From: an uncultured Prevotella sp.
GTDB lineage: Bacteria > Bacteroidota > Bacteroidia > Bacteroidales > Bacteroidaceae
Reading direction: 5' to 3'
NCBI GenBank assembly: GCA_900770025.1
Contig: CAAGIW010000063.1
Span: 1 to 49,336 of the forward strand
Length of the DNA stretch: 49,336 bases
Shown here: positions 1 to 8,613 of the stretch, piece after piece
How the letters are laid out: the number at the start of each line of letters is the position of its first letter
Numbering within the stretch: position 1 is the first letter of the stretch
Translations under genes and position numbers: made by a program
Notes under the pieces: model-generated
Databases searched by the model: none
What the model was told of the DNA's origin: nothing
What the model saw: the letters and a program-made list of their open reading frames with translations, nothing else

Positions 1-157
1 TTTGTCATCTGCCTTTCCGTTTATCGGTAACAATGGAACCCCATTGCGCCCTCAAAACGTAAAGACATCTGTTCAAAAATATAAGCAGTTATCATCATAA
101 CGCTAATGGCCGATTTGGGTTTATGAGCCCCACTGTGCCCTGCAAGAGCCTCATGCT

Positions 158-910
158 TCACTTCAATCTCTTCCACAACTGGAACAGTGCCGGCAGGGCG
201 ATGCACAGAGAGAACGCCACAGCCCGAAGCACAAGGGCATCGCTCCCACCGAAATACGTGGCCAGTGGCGCATCAGGATCCTTCACTATGTTGGCCATCA
301 CGTAGGCCACGGCGTTGTTCACAAAGTGATAGACCATGCCCGGCAGGATGCTCGACGTGCGCCAATACATCCAGCCCAACAGCAAGCCCACCACAAAGGC
401 ATGGGGCATCTGCGCCGGATTGGCATGGATGGCGGCAAAGAGCACGGCAGAGATGAGTATGGGCACCCACGCCTTGGAGAACTGACTGAGCAGCGCACGC
501 AGGATGGCACCACGGAAAACAATCTCCTCGACCAACGGAGCCAACAGTCCCACGGCCACAAAGCCCAAGGGATGGCGCAACAGTTCCACAAGCTGTGCCT
601 GGATGACATTGGGCAAAGAGGGCAGCATCTCCTGCAGCCACGCACTGGGAATGATGAGTCCCAAGGCCAACAAGGCACTCCAGAAGAACACGCCCCACGG
701 ACGGGTGCGCAGATAGTGGGGCGAAACCTCACACCAACCCAAGCGCAGAAACAGCGCAACGGCAATGGCCGAGGAGAGGATAAGCGAGCTGATAGTTGCC
801 CACATGTTCTGGGCATCATAATGAAAAACGGCAGCCAGACCACTCACTGCAAAGGACAGCAGCAGCTGAAGGGCCGCAAAGATGAAGAAATAAGACAAGG
901 CTTTTTTCAT
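158..910 (-). CDS. CPBP family intramembrane metalloprotease (CAAX protease/bacteriocin-processing type)
   Basis: Polytopic membrane protein of 250 residues, of the family with the Rce1/Abi glutamic-protease fold that cleaves substrates within the inner membrane; the substrate is unknown. The family signature is visible: paired glutamates in EEIVFR (residues 128-133), a second-motif histidine in the AAIHANP segment (H162) and the HFVNN motif (H195). Hydrophobic segments fill most of the chain. The ATG at 910 is chosen because it overlaps the ribF stop codon in an ATGA arrangement (907-910), showing translational coupling. An upstream in-frame start at 946 would lie inside ribF and adds a non-hydrophobic leader. 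Last gene of the ATPase-ribF-protease cluster. The family call is firm; the physiological role is unknown. Confidence 0.85.
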   Translation of the reverse strand: MKKALSYFFIFAALQLLLSFAVSGLAAVFHYDAQNMWATISSLILSSAIAVALFLRLGWCEVSPHYLRTRPWGVFFWSALLALGLIIPSAWLQEMLPSLPNVIQAQLVELLRHPLGFVAVGLLAPLVEEIVFRGAILRALLSQFSKAWVPILISAVLFAAIHANPAQMPHAFVVGLLLGWMYWRTSSILPGMVYHFVNNAVAYVMANIVKDPDAPLATYFGGSDALVLRAVAFSLCIALPALFQLWKRLK

Positions 911-1827
911 GGTTCCAATATGGTTTTGGCTTGCAGGGCATCGCATTCCAACTGGTGTGCCAGCTCGGAGGCGGTGTGGAACTTGCGTTCGTCGCGCAGA
1001 CGCTGCACAAAACTGATGGTCAGATTGCGGCCGTACAAGTTGTCGTGATAGTCAAAAAGATGTGTCTCTATGCCCTTGGCGTGGTGGCCATAGGTGGGTT
1101 TGGTGCCAATGTTGGTCATGCCCTGCAGCCATTTTCCGTCGCCGTCTATCATGGCACGCACGGCATACACCCCATTGGCAGGTATCAATTTGCGGCGGTC
1201 GGCCACCTGTATGTTGGCGGTGGGAAAGCCCAAGGCGGTGCCCACATGCTCTCCGTGGACCACCGTGCCGCACAGTGTGTAGTGATAACCCAAACAGGTG
1301 TATGCCATCTGCATCTCGCCTTCCTGCAGCACACTGCGCACCATCGACGAACTGATGTTCAGTCCCTCCACCTGCAGCGGCTGTGCATGTATCACCTCCA
1401 TACCCATCTCCCTGCCATAGGCCACATAATCGTCGAAGCCTTCGCTGCGGTTTCGCCCGAAACGGTTGTCATAACCGATGACCAGCACCCTCACTCCCCA
1501 CTGCTCTTTCAGCACCTGCTGCATGAAATCGCGGGCCGACAGGGCTGCCAACTCAGGGGTGAAGGGCAGCATCACGGGCCGCTGTATGCCCGTGCGGGCC
1601 AACAGTGCCATCTTTTCGTCCGGCGTACTCAGCAACTGCGGACAGAACTCGCTGTGCAACACCTCGCGGGGATGCGACTCGAAGGTGATGACCATAGAGG
1701 GCAAACCCCGCTGCTGTGCCACCTCGTTGACCTGCTTGATAAGATAGCGATGCCCCTTGTGCACGCCGTCGAAGAAGCCGATGGTGGCGCAATAGGCCTG
1801 AGAGGATGATGGATGTGTGGTATTCAC
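907..1827 (-). CDS. ribF: Bifunctional riboflavin kinase / FAD synthetase
   Basis: Makes FMN from riboflavin and ATP, then FAD from FMN and ATP, in the cytoplasm. The 306 residues match the family's usual length. The N-terminal nucleotidyltransferase half has GFFDGVHKGH (residues 17-26), GYDNRFGRN near 118 and an ISSSMVR motif near 158, equivalent to the ISSTxIR motif. The C-terminal flavokinase half has GTALGFPTAN (196-205). The start is GTG at 1827; no better ATG lies before the GFFDGVHKGH motif. It lies 52 bp downstream of the Ca2+ ATPase gene and its stop overlaps the start of the CPBP protease, so it is probably read in one transcript. FAD supply also serves the fumarate reductase flavoprotein in this window, but the two loci are not linked. 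Confidence 0.95.
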   Translation of the reverse strand: MNTTHPSSSQAYCATIGFFDGVHKGHRYLIKQVNEVAQQRGLPSMVITFESHPREVLHSEFCPQLLSTPDEKMALLARTGIQRPVMLPFTPELAALSARDFMQQVLKEQWGVRVLVIGYDNRFGRNRSEGFDDYVAYGREMGMEVIHAQPLQVEGLNISSSMVRSVLQEGEMQMAYTCLGYHYTLCGTVVHGEHVGTALGFPTANIQVADRRKLIPANGVYAVRAMIDGDGKWLQGMTNIGTKPTYGHHAKGIETHLFDYHDNLYGRNLTISFVQRLRDERKFHTASELAHQLECDALQAKTILEP

Positions 1828-1879
1828 GGTTCAGTATGTTTGGGGGCGGACGGCACTATGCCTGTCCTCCGCTGTTTTT

Positions 1880-4462
1880 TTACTTTCTTTTTATATAATG
1901 TATCAGTTCGCCCACCCACATCACCGGCGAGGTGACCGCCAGCATCCACAGCCATGTGGTGGCAGGCAGGGGCACCGTGCGGAACATGGCGCCGCCAAAG
2001 GTAACGATGAGCCACTGGCCTGCCAGTATCATCACGAGCACCATCAGCAGTCCTTTGTTGGCGGCAAGATGATGGAAGGCACCGTGCTGCGACCCAAAGG
2101 TCTTGGCATTCCACAGATTCCACCACTGCAGCAGCACAAAAAGGGTGAAGAATATGGTGAGCTCTTCGGTGGATACGCCTGCCCAACGCTCGAAATACCA
2201 CAGCAGGGCAAACATCACCACAAAGAAAAACAGGCCCGTGCTGAGGATGCTTCGCGCCATCGGACGGGTGATAATGAACTGCCGCGCACTACGGGGCTTC
2301 TCTTTCAGCACCTCGCGCGAGGGGGGAAGCGATGCCAAGGCCATGGCAGCAAAGGTGTCCATAATCAGGTTCACCCACAGTATCTGGGTGATGGTGAGCG
2401 GCAATTCGGTGCCTATGATGGAGCCACCCACAACGAGCAGCAGCGCAGTGATGTTGACCACCAACTGGAAATAGAGGAAGCGCTGGATGTTGCGGTAGAG
2501 CGATCGCCCCCACATCACGGCCTTGACGATGCTGGTAAAGGAGTCGTCGATGAGGGTGATGTCGCTGGCATTCTTGGCCACTCCCGTGCCCGAACCCAAC
2601 GAAAGGCCCACATGGGCGTGGTTGAGTGCCGGTGCATCGTTGGTGCCGTCGCCGGTCACAGCCACCACTTCGCCCTGCTGTTGCAGCAGATTCACCAACC
2701 GCTGCTTGTCGGTGGGGCGGGCCCTGTATATCAGTCTCAGCGAGGGGATGATGCGCAGTGCCTCCTCATCGCTCATAGAAGCAAACTCCGTACCGCTGAC
2801 GGCGGTGGTCTTCAGCGGCTCTGCGCTGCCCTCCATCACCCCAATGCGGCGGGCTATCTCGGTGGCAGTGGCCTCGGTGTCGCCCGTGATTATCTTGATT
2901 TGTATGCCGGCACTATGGCAATGGGCCACAGCTTGCGGCACCTCTTCGCGCAGCGGGTCGGCAATGCCAAACACAGCCAGCATCTGCAGAGAGGCAGGAT
3001 GCTCCATGCACGAGGCCTCTTCGTCCTCGTTCAGGGAGCGCATGGCCACGGCCAAGGTGCGCATGGCCTGCTGCTGGTAGCGGCGCAGCACCTGCTTCAG
3101 GTGTTCACTCTGCTCACTGCACATCTGCATCACCATCTCTGGGGCGCCCTTCACCAACAGAAGTCTGCGGTCTTGGCAGCGCACGATGGTGGCCATATAC
3201 TTCTTTTCGGTGGAGAAAGGCAGGCGGTCTTCCACCACTCCGCCGGCTCGCAGGGCCCGATAGTCCATGCCCTGCCCCTGCAACCACAGCAGCAGCGACA
3301 CCTCAGTGGGGTTTCCTATGCCCGTGATTCCGTTGAGGTCGGCCGCAGAACCACTGAGGTCGGCCGTGGTGTTCAGTGCGATGGCCACGGGAAGCATGGC
3401 CTCGGCGGTGTGGCGCGGCGTGGTGTCGGCATACTCCATGTCGCTCACCTGCATCTTGTTCTGCGTCAGTGTGCCCGTCTTGTCGGTGCATATCACCGTC
3501 ACGGCACCCATTGTTTCACAGGCATGTAGCTTGCGCACCAGATTGTTAGACTTCAGCATCCGCCTCATGTTCAGTGCCAATGCCAGCGTAATGGCCATAG
3601 GCAGTCCCTCGGGCACGGCCATCACGATCAGCGCCACCGCCATCATAAAGTATTGAAGCACTATTTCTGCCATCCGCAGATAGTTTTCTGTGTGCCACAC
3701 GGGATTGGTGAGCATGTCGTGACCCAAGAAAAGCACGAAGGCAGCCACCGACACTCCCATGCCAATCTTGCTGATGAAGCCTCCAAGACGTTCCAACTGC
3801 AGGTTGAGTGGGGTCTTCACCCCCGTGGTCTCCGTGGCCTGCCGCGCCACCTTGCCTATCTCTGTGGCATCGCCCACGGCCGTTACCTCCATGCTGCCCG
3901 TGCCGTTCATCACCATGGTGGAGCGCAGTGCACGGTTGGCAGCATAGGCAGCATCCTGCTGAAGGGGCGTGGTGGATTTGGTGCTGAGGGGCTCTCCCGT
4001 GAGGCTCGACTCGTCTATCTGCAGGTTGTTGGCCGCAAACAGCGTACCGTCGGCAGGCACTTCGTCGCCCACTTCCAACAGCACCACGTCGCCCACCACC
4101 ACCTCTCGGCGTGCAATCATCTGCACCTGTCCGTCGCGAATCACACGCACGGGCTGCTCTTCGCCCAATGCCGTGAGTTCGTCGAAGCGTTTAGAGGCAT
4201 CCAATTCAAAATAAAAGCCGATGGTGGTGGCCAGAAAGATGGCCACAAAGATGCCCACCACCTCCATATATTCGCCATTGACAAAGGCCAAGGCCAAGGA
4301 GATGGTGGCAGCCACTATAAGAATCTTGATGATGGGATCGTTGTATTTCTCGGCATACAGTCGCCAGACCGACTTCTTGCGGGGCGGAGTGAGCACATTC
4401 TCGCCATACTTCGCACGACTTGCTTCGGCCTGGGCAGAGGAGATACCTTGTGATGTTTTCAT
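1880..4462 (-). CDS. Calcium-translocating P-type ATPase (PMCA-like, type IIB)
   Basis: Inner-membrane cation pump of 860 residues that exports Ca2+ at the cost of ATP. Features in order: cation-transporter N-domain, two membrane helices, actuator domain with the TGE motif (about residues 155-157), the PEGLP ion-binding helix (about 284-288), the phosphorylation loop DKTGTLT with aspartate near 327, the hinge motif GDGTNDAP, and the C-terminal helices with NLIMDTFAAMALA. All catalytic motifs are intact and the length is normal. The start is placed at the ATG at 4462. A GTG nine bases upstream (4471) overlaps the -7 element of the likely promoter (4471-4478) and so cannot be transcribed from it. 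Ca2+ specificity is inferred from family resemblance. First gene of a likely operon with ribF and the CPBP protease. Confidence 0.93.
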   Translation of the reverse strand: MKTSQGISSAQAEASRAKYGENVLTPPRKKSVWRLYAEKYNDPIIKILIVAATISLALAFVNGEYMEVVGIFVAIFLATTIGFYFELDASKRFDELTALGEEQPVRVIRDGQVQMIARREVVVGDVVLLEVGDEVPADGTLFAANNLQIDESSLTGEPLSTKSTTPLQQDAAYAANRALRSTMVMNGTGSMEVTAVGDATEIGKVARQATETTGVKTPLNLQLERLGGFISKIGMGVSVAAFVLFLGHDMLTNPVWHTENYLRMAEIVLQYFMMAVALIVMAVPEGLPMAITLALALNMRRMLKSNNLVRKLHACETMGAVTVICTDKTGTLTQNKMQVSDMEYADTTPRHTAEAMLPVAIALNTTADLSGSAADLNGITGIGNPTEVSLLLWLQGQGMDYRALRAGGVVEDRLPFSTEKKYMATIVRCQDRRLLLVKGAPEMVMQMCSEQSEHLKQVLRRYQQQAMRTLAVAMRSLNEDEEASCMEHPASLQMLAVFGIADPLREEVPQAVAHCHSAGIQIKIITGDTEATATEIARRIGVMEGSAEPLKTTAVSGTEFASMSDEEALRIIPSLRLIYRARPTDKQRLVNLLQQQGEVVAVTGDGTNDAPALNHAHVGLSLGSGTGVAKNASDITLIDDSFTSIVKAVMWGRSLYRNIQRFLYFQLVVNITALLLVVGGSIIGTELPLTITQILWVNLIMDTFAAMALASLPPSREVLKEKPRSARQFIITRPMARSILSTGLFFFVVMFALLWYFERWAGVSTEELTIFFTLFVLLQWWNLWNAKTFGSQHGAFHHLAANKGLLMVLVMILAGQWLIVTFGGAMFRTVPLPATTWLWMLAVTSPVMWVGELIHYIKRK

Positions 4463-4470
4463 AACAGCCA

Positions 4471-4501
4471 CAAAGTTAGTGCAAAACCATCAGTCGGCAA
4501 A
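4471..4501 (-). promoter_or_regulatory. Promoter of the Ca2+ ATPase operon
   Basis: On the minus strand, TTTG (4498-4501) is followed by 19 bp and then TAACTTTG (4471-4478), the Bacteroidota -33/-7 pattern. The -7 box ends only eight bases before the ATG at 4462, so the transcript would have almost no leader. Confidence 0.7.
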
Positions 4502-4573
4502 AAATAGCCCCTTTTTTTTGTTTCTTTTCACGAAAGCCCTCTGCCTATTCCCTCCTATTAGTCTTTCTTCACG

Positions 4574-5968
4574 TCAGCGCCTCAGCGTCTTCACCCATTT
4601 GGTGCCGTTGTGGTGCAGCATGATGGCGGGTGCTGCGGCAGTGTTTCCCCGTCTGCCCGTCAGGTAGAAGTCCTGCATGGCCTTGCGCTGGGGCGAAGTG
4701 TGCACCTGTTCGATGCCTGTATAGGTGAAAAGGTTCTGCACTGTATAGCCCATGCGCTCCATTTCGAGCGATGCCCACACAAAGGGTCCCACCCCCTTGG
4801 CATCGTTGCTGCGGATGGGTTCGCTCATATAATAGTCGAAAGAACCGTCGCGGGCGGGATTGCTGGCAGGACCCAATCCCGACACCTTGCAGCATCGGGT
4901 GAGCGAGATGGTGCCGTCGCCCTCTTCTTTCACAAATTCCTTGACCAGTCCCTTGTATGCCTTGATGCCAGCCTGCAAGAAGTTGTGGTCCAAATAGCCC
5001 AGGCGGGCACCCTTGAGCAGGCAGTAGGTGAACATCGACGAGGCGGTGGCCTCCAAGTAGTTGCGCTCATCGGTCACGTCCAGCACGTCATACCACACGC
5101 CACTCTCCGGCTGCTGGTAGTCCACCACCGAGGTCATGGCCTTTCTGAACAGGTCTTCCACCTCTGTTCTGCGGGCATAATCGGCAGGCAAAACGTCGAG
5201 AATCTCCACCATAGCCATGGTGAACCATCCCAATGCCCGTGCCCATGTGTGCTGACTGAGCCCCGTTTCTGGATTGGCCCAAAAGATGGAGTGCGTCTCG
5301 TCCCATGCGTGTTTCCACAGTCGGGTGCCGGCATCATAGGTGCGCTGGTCGGTTTTTGTAATCTGATCCACGGCATCATCATAGTATTCTGCCTCCCGTT
5401 CCGGGCGCAACTGCGGTGCTGCCATGGTGTAGAAAGGCAGGCCCATGTAGATGCCATCGAGCCACACCTGCCAGGCATAAATCTCCTTATGCCACCACAC
5501 ACCCTCCTTGGTGCGCGGCTGATTCTCCAACTGTTTGAACAGCGTGGCTATGGCAAGCGAGTCTTTCTGCGTGGGTTGCAGGTTATACATCCTCAGAATG
5601 AAGCGACCGGTGCGCACGTTGTCCAAGTTGAAATCGCTGTATTTATAGCCCGTGATATTGCCCTCTTTGTCGATCATCTTCTCGGGATATTCCCTGAGAT
5701 AATCCATAATCTGGTCGCCGCCATAGGCCAGCCACGTGTCTAAAAACGACTCCAACTCGATGCCCATCACATAGCTCCACCGAGGTTTACTCGAAAAGTC
5801 GAGGTTATAGGGGTGCGGCACGCGCTGCATTTCAGAGGCAGTGAGCCATTCGCTGTAGTGGGTATAGGCATCATCGTCGGCCTTGACCTGCACGCTGTGG
5901 CAGCCAAATGCAAGCACTAAGAGCAGGCATCTGAACGCCAGCATCGTCATTCTTCGGTTTTTCATCAT
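4574..5968 (-). CDS. Secreted glycoside hydrolase, family 88/105 type (unsaturated glucuronyl/rhamnogalacturonyl hydrolase)
   Basis: Likely removes the 4,5-unsaturated uronic acid from the non-reducing end of oligosaccharides released by polysaccharide lyases, in the periplasm. The 464 residues begin with a charged start and hydrophobic stretch typical of a signal peptide; a cysteine in LAFGC is a weak lipobox candidate. The alpha/alpha-barrel signatures of the YteR/GH105 fold are visible: WSYVMGIELESFLDTW, DNVRTGRFILRMY, WLDGIYMGLPFYTM with the probable catalytic aspartate, WARALGWFTMAMV, and a GVGPFVWASLEMER segment near the end. It stands alone between the ATPase and Stealth genes. Its product would complement the heparinase-like lyase at 33.6 kb, but that link is inference and the exact substrate cannot be read from the sequence. 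Confidence 0.88.
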   Translation of the reverse strand: MMKNRRMTMLAFRCLLLVLAFGCHSVQVKADDDAYTHYSEWLTASEMQRVPHPYNLDFSSKPRWSYVMGIELESFLDTWLAYGGDQIMDYLREYPEKMIDKEGNITGYKYSDFNLDNVRTGRFILRMYNLQPTQKDSLAIATLFKQLENQPRTKEGVWWHKEIYAWQVWLDGIYMGLPFYTMAAPQLRPEREAEYYDDAVDQITKTDQRTYDAGTRLWKHAWDETHSIFWANPETGLSQHTWARALGWFTMAMVEILDVLPADYARRTEVEDLFRKAMTSVVDYQQPESGVWYDVLDVTDERNYLEATASSMFTYCLLKGARLGYLDHNFLQAGIKAYKGLVKEFVKEEGDGTISLTRCCKVSGLGPASNPARDGSFDYYMSEPIRSNDAKGVGPFVWASLEMERMGYTVQNLFTYTGIEQVHTSPQRKAMQDFYLTGRRGNTAAAPAIMLHHNGTKWVKTLRR

Positions 5969-6049
5969 CTTGTTCTAAGGTTTTTGTCAGTCGATTCTCA
6001 CAAGTAAAACGGTTTCTTTGACTTCTGCCCCATCGGCAGATTATCGTCA

Positions 6050-6057
6050 CAAAGATA
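6050..6057 (-). promoter_or_regulatory. Possible -7 element upstream of the GH105 gene
   Basis: The minus strand reads TATCTTTG, a perfect TAnnTTTG box, about 80 bases upstream of the GH105 start. No good TTTG is seen at the -33 distance, so this is a weaker call than the other promoters. Confidence 0.4.
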
Positions 6058-6142
6058 GGCATAATTTGCGAGAAAGCCCGTCCTTTGCCCACAAAAAAGA
6101 CAAGAAGCACCTGCCAAGGAGGCAGAAAGACCGCCCATGCAC

Positions 6143-7171
6143 CTACACCTCGAACGATGACTTGCGGGGCAACAGAGAATCCAAGGCCTGGTTTACCTGC
6201 TGCCTCACCTGCAGAAATTCGGCATGAGACAGCCTCGGACTGTCGTTGACGCTGATGATATCGTACTGCCTGTTGGTGATGGCGGCCACTATTTCATCCA
6301 CATTCTGCATGGACACACGATATATTTGCCGTCGCTTCATGCTGTATGGAGAGAACCTGTTCTCCGCCAGTTGCCAGTATCTCACGAGCCATTGGTTCAC
6401 ATCAGTGTCCTGTCTGAACTTGTTCAGGCAGTGTCTGTGTAGATATTCCGGGTAGTGTTCCCACACGGTTTTGAAACTGCTCTTCAAGAAAGGTTGCGCA
6501 GAGTGGTGCATACTGAAGCCCGTAAAGAAGCGCTGATTGGCCTTGACCAAAGCCTGTATCATGCCATGCAGTCCTAAATATGTGCCATACCATTTTCCAA
6601 GATGGCCACGCGTCACGTCACGTTTGCGGAAATGTGCGTTCAGCAAGCCCAAGTTGGTGAAGTCAATGTACTGGATATTCGTGTCTCCCTCCACGTGGAT
6701 GCTCAGAAGATTCTGCTGGGCGGCAGAGTCGCAGGGCAGCCCATCCCTGAAGAAATCCGTGGACTGTAGAGGACAAATAGGGAAAAAGTCATCGTTCAAA
6801 TAGATGAAGTGCTCGCTGAGTGCCTCTATCCTGTGCAGATTGAGTTCGATGGTATTGCTGCTGAACGTGGGAAGATATTCCTTGGGAATATAGTCTTCAT
6901 GATTGACAAGCACCAGCTTTTCATGCTGCATGTTGAGCCACCCGGGCTTTTGTCCGCAAGTGATGAGAAACACCTTGTTGACCCACGGCCAGAAGTTTTC
7001 TATCCCCCGAAAAACGTATCTGAGGTTTTCCCAATCCCGATAACGTGAGTCCGACTTGTCGGCAGATGCCATTTCCTTGTATCGTTCTTTCGATGCCTGC
7101 CATTCAGCATCACCGCCATCCACCCAGGGAAGCACCACATCAATCTTCTGTTCTAACACTGTTTTGTCCAT
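6143..7171 (-). CDS. Stealth-family sugar-phosphate transferase
   Basis: Stealth proteins transfer hexose-1-phosphate units to build phosphodiester-linked capsule, teichoic-acid-like or exopolysaccharide chains. The 342-residue protein starts at the ATG at 7171, directly before conserved region 1 (IDVVLPWVDGGD). Region 2 follows, with RDWENLRYVFRGIE, VFLITCGQKPGWLN, and the acidic IYLNDDFFPICPL catalytic segment. A FRKRDVTRGHLGKWYG stretch and a C-terminal HHSAQPFLKSSF-type region fit regions 3 and 4. An in-frame upstream extension to a GTG at 7366 is rejected because family members begin close to region 1. No other capsule genes adjoin it. The family call is strong; the acceptor and sugar are unknown. 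Confidence 0.88.
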   Translation of the reverse strand: MDKTVLEQKIDVVLPWVDGGDAEWQASKERYKEMASADKSDSRYRDWENLRYVFRGIENFWPWVNKVFLITCGQKPGWLNMQHEKLVLVNHEDYIPKEYLPTFSSNTIELNLHRIEALSEHFIYLNDDFFPICPLQSTDFFRDGLPCDSAAQQNLLSIHVEGDTNIQYIDFTNLGLLNAHFRKRDVTRGHLGKWYGTYLGLHGMIQALVKANQRFFTGFSMHHSAQPFLKSSFKTVWEHYPEYLHRHCLNKFRQDTDVNQWLVRYWQLAENRFSPYSMKRRQIYRVSMQNVDEIVAAITNRQYDIISVNDSPRLSHAEFLQVRQQVNQALDSLLPRKSSFEV

Positions 7172-7744
7172 ATTTTCTGCTTTTTGTATTACGATGTAAG
7201 CAAAAGAAAGCGTGGATACGTCTGCTGCCCGTTCCACGTATCGAGGCTCTCGCATCGCCCAATCATGTTGAACAGACAACGTCAGAGCCCACGCCGATAT
7301 GAACATCACAGCCGAAGAGCAACACCAAACGAACAGGTACACCGCACCCCAAACGGGTTGCAGCACCTGTATGCAGGTTCTCTACGGGATGGATATACCA
7401 CACCCGGGACATCTACCGTTGCAATGTTCAAGACATGATTTTGAAAAGCTTTGCGAGAATTTCGATACGTCTTGAAACAGTGCGTCGTGTAAACGCCTTC
7501 ATTATGTATCAGACCGTCTCTCCCTCCCTAAGCCCACATCGAACAGTTTTGCCACTTTCTTGGCTCTACCGCTCTTGTCCGGCGTGGAGCGACTTGCCCA
7601 TCATCATGGAAGAATGCGTCTGACATTCCCCAAACGATTCAAGACAAGACCATGACAGTCCGCTGCAAAGATACAAAAAAATTATTTTCAAGAAATTATT
7701 TTCGCTGTATTTATGATGATTCTCACCTTCTTCCGCCTTACGAG
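7172..7744 (-). other. Long non-coding stretch upstream of the Stealth gene
   Basis: No convincing gene on either strand. A perfect TAnnTTTG box (TATCTTTG on the minus strand, 7666-7673) could drive the Stealth gene from a leader of about 490 bases. No TTTG sits at the right distance, so this is uncertain. The AT-rich run at 7674-7715 lies just upstream of that box. Confidence 0.4.
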
Positions 7745-7749
7745 CAAGT

Positions 7750-7894
7750 GACTGATAATGAATAGCTTTGCGCTCCACGGGCTATAACCAAGAAAACTTT
7801 GTTTTCTAAAACGGTGCGTTTTGCGTTGCAAAAGTGGCAGTTTTACGTTGCAAAAGTGGCAGTTTTACGTTGCAAAAGTGGCAGTTTTGCAAAA
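7750..7894 (-). repeat. Four-unit 22-bp array element, copy A (short tail, hybrid)
   Basis: Four contiguous 22-bp units occupy 7803-7824, 7825-7846, 7847-7868 and 7869-7890. Read on the minus strand, three units carry the core AAAACTGCCACTTTT. The last, at 7803-7824, carries AAAACGCACCGTTTT and ends in AGAAA. A tail follows to the conserved box ATTATCAGTCA (7750-7760). The tail is 42 bp instead of the 66 bp found in the other three copies. The element lies between the divergent Stealth and porin genes. Confidence 0.85.
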
Positions 7895-8153
7895 CCACCA
7901 TTTGGGAACTGCTTTACTGGGTGGGAGGTATCAAAAAAAAGAAGCTACCTTCACAGGCGGCTTCTTGAAAAACTCAGGAAAATGATAAATATAGATTAAA
8001 AATTTAGTTGTCGATACAAAGGTACGTAATCTTTTTGAATTTGCAAGTGTTCGGCAAACTTTTTATTCCGTATTTATACTATTTTAATCCATTTTAATCG
8101 CCGTTTAAGCATATTCCCACCCATTTTTCAAATTTTTAAAGAATAAAAAGAAA

Positions 8154-8329
8154 GCATCGTAACTATTCAGCGAACATAGCAAGCAGCACGCGCTGAAAGC
8201 GCAGAAGTGCATAGCCCAAGGCAAAGCGTAACGGCGCCTTGGGTGTAAAGGGAACTTACAGCGCGGGATAATCAAGAAAACAGAAAGCCCTTCTCTCGTA
8301 AAAAAGCATTCGCAGAATAGTTACAATGC
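8154..8329. repeat. MITE-like element with 23-bp inverted ends and palindromic core
   Basis: The left end (8154-8176) and right end (8307-8329, reverse complement) share GCAT-GTAACTATTC-GCGAA, matching at about 20 of 23 positions. The interior holds a GC-rich hairpin (about 8190-8204), the phrase CATAGCCCAAGGCAAAGCG and its partner CGCCTTGGGT near 8237, which can pair with each other. No reading frame spans it. The same core recurs at 35541-35605 without the inverted ends. No clear target-site duplication is visible. Confidence 0.65.
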
Positions 8330-8339
8330 ATCTCCGCCC

Positions 8340-8398
8340 CCTGCCGACAGAGGCCCAATCCTGAACAAACAGAAGTTCTAACCTGCCGACAGAGGCCC
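8340..8398. repeat. 17-bp direct repeat, two copies 42 bp apart
   Basis: The 17-base string CCTGCCGACAGAGGCCC occurs exactly at 8340-8356 and 8382-8398, just right of the MITE-like element and about 90 bp upstream of the porin promoter. Its function is unknown. Confidence 0.8.
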
Positions 8399-8463
8399 TG
8401 CTCCCTGCCATTCCAAGGAAGTGAATGAACGGTTCTCATCATCAGTTTCACCATTTTTAGGTA

Positions 8464-8494
8464 TTTCAACATTCTTTAATTCGTCCTAATTTTG
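8464..8494 (+). promoter_or_regulatory. Promoter of the porin-imelysin-dihaem-CcsA block
   Basis: TAATTTTG at 8487-8494 fits the -7 consensus. TTTC at 8464-8467 sits 19 bp upstream as a one-mismatch -33 element. Transcription would begin about 115 bases before the porin ATG. Confidence 0.6.
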
Positions 8495-8613
8495 CAGCGA
8501 GAAACGAAAAAAGGAGCACCAACCCTGAGAACAAAGGCACCGCACTTGAGAACAGGATGGCGATGGAAACAGGGGGAACGACGAGCAAGGAAAGATGAAA
8601 TAAAACCTGAATA

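Noticed and set aside
31..46. CAATGG/CCATTG hairpin near the left edge
   Set aside because: It lies over 100 bases beyond the CPBP stop and has no T-run; the window edge prevents judging its context.
4460..4471. GTG start for the Ca2+ ATPase at 4471
   Set aside because: It overlaps the -7 box, so the codon would not be in the transcript.
6143..7366. Longer Stealth protein starting at a GTG at 7366
   Set aside because: The extra 65 residues do not resemble the family, and the conserved first region begins right after the ATG at 7171.
7801..7894. Possible CRISPR array at the 22-bp repeats
   Set aside because: Units are contiguous with no unique spacers, are only 22 bp, and no cas genes are near.
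7799..7999. Small plus-strand reading frame across copy A
   Set aside because: It is made mainly of the 22-bp units and has a TTG start; repeats of this period give open frames by chance.
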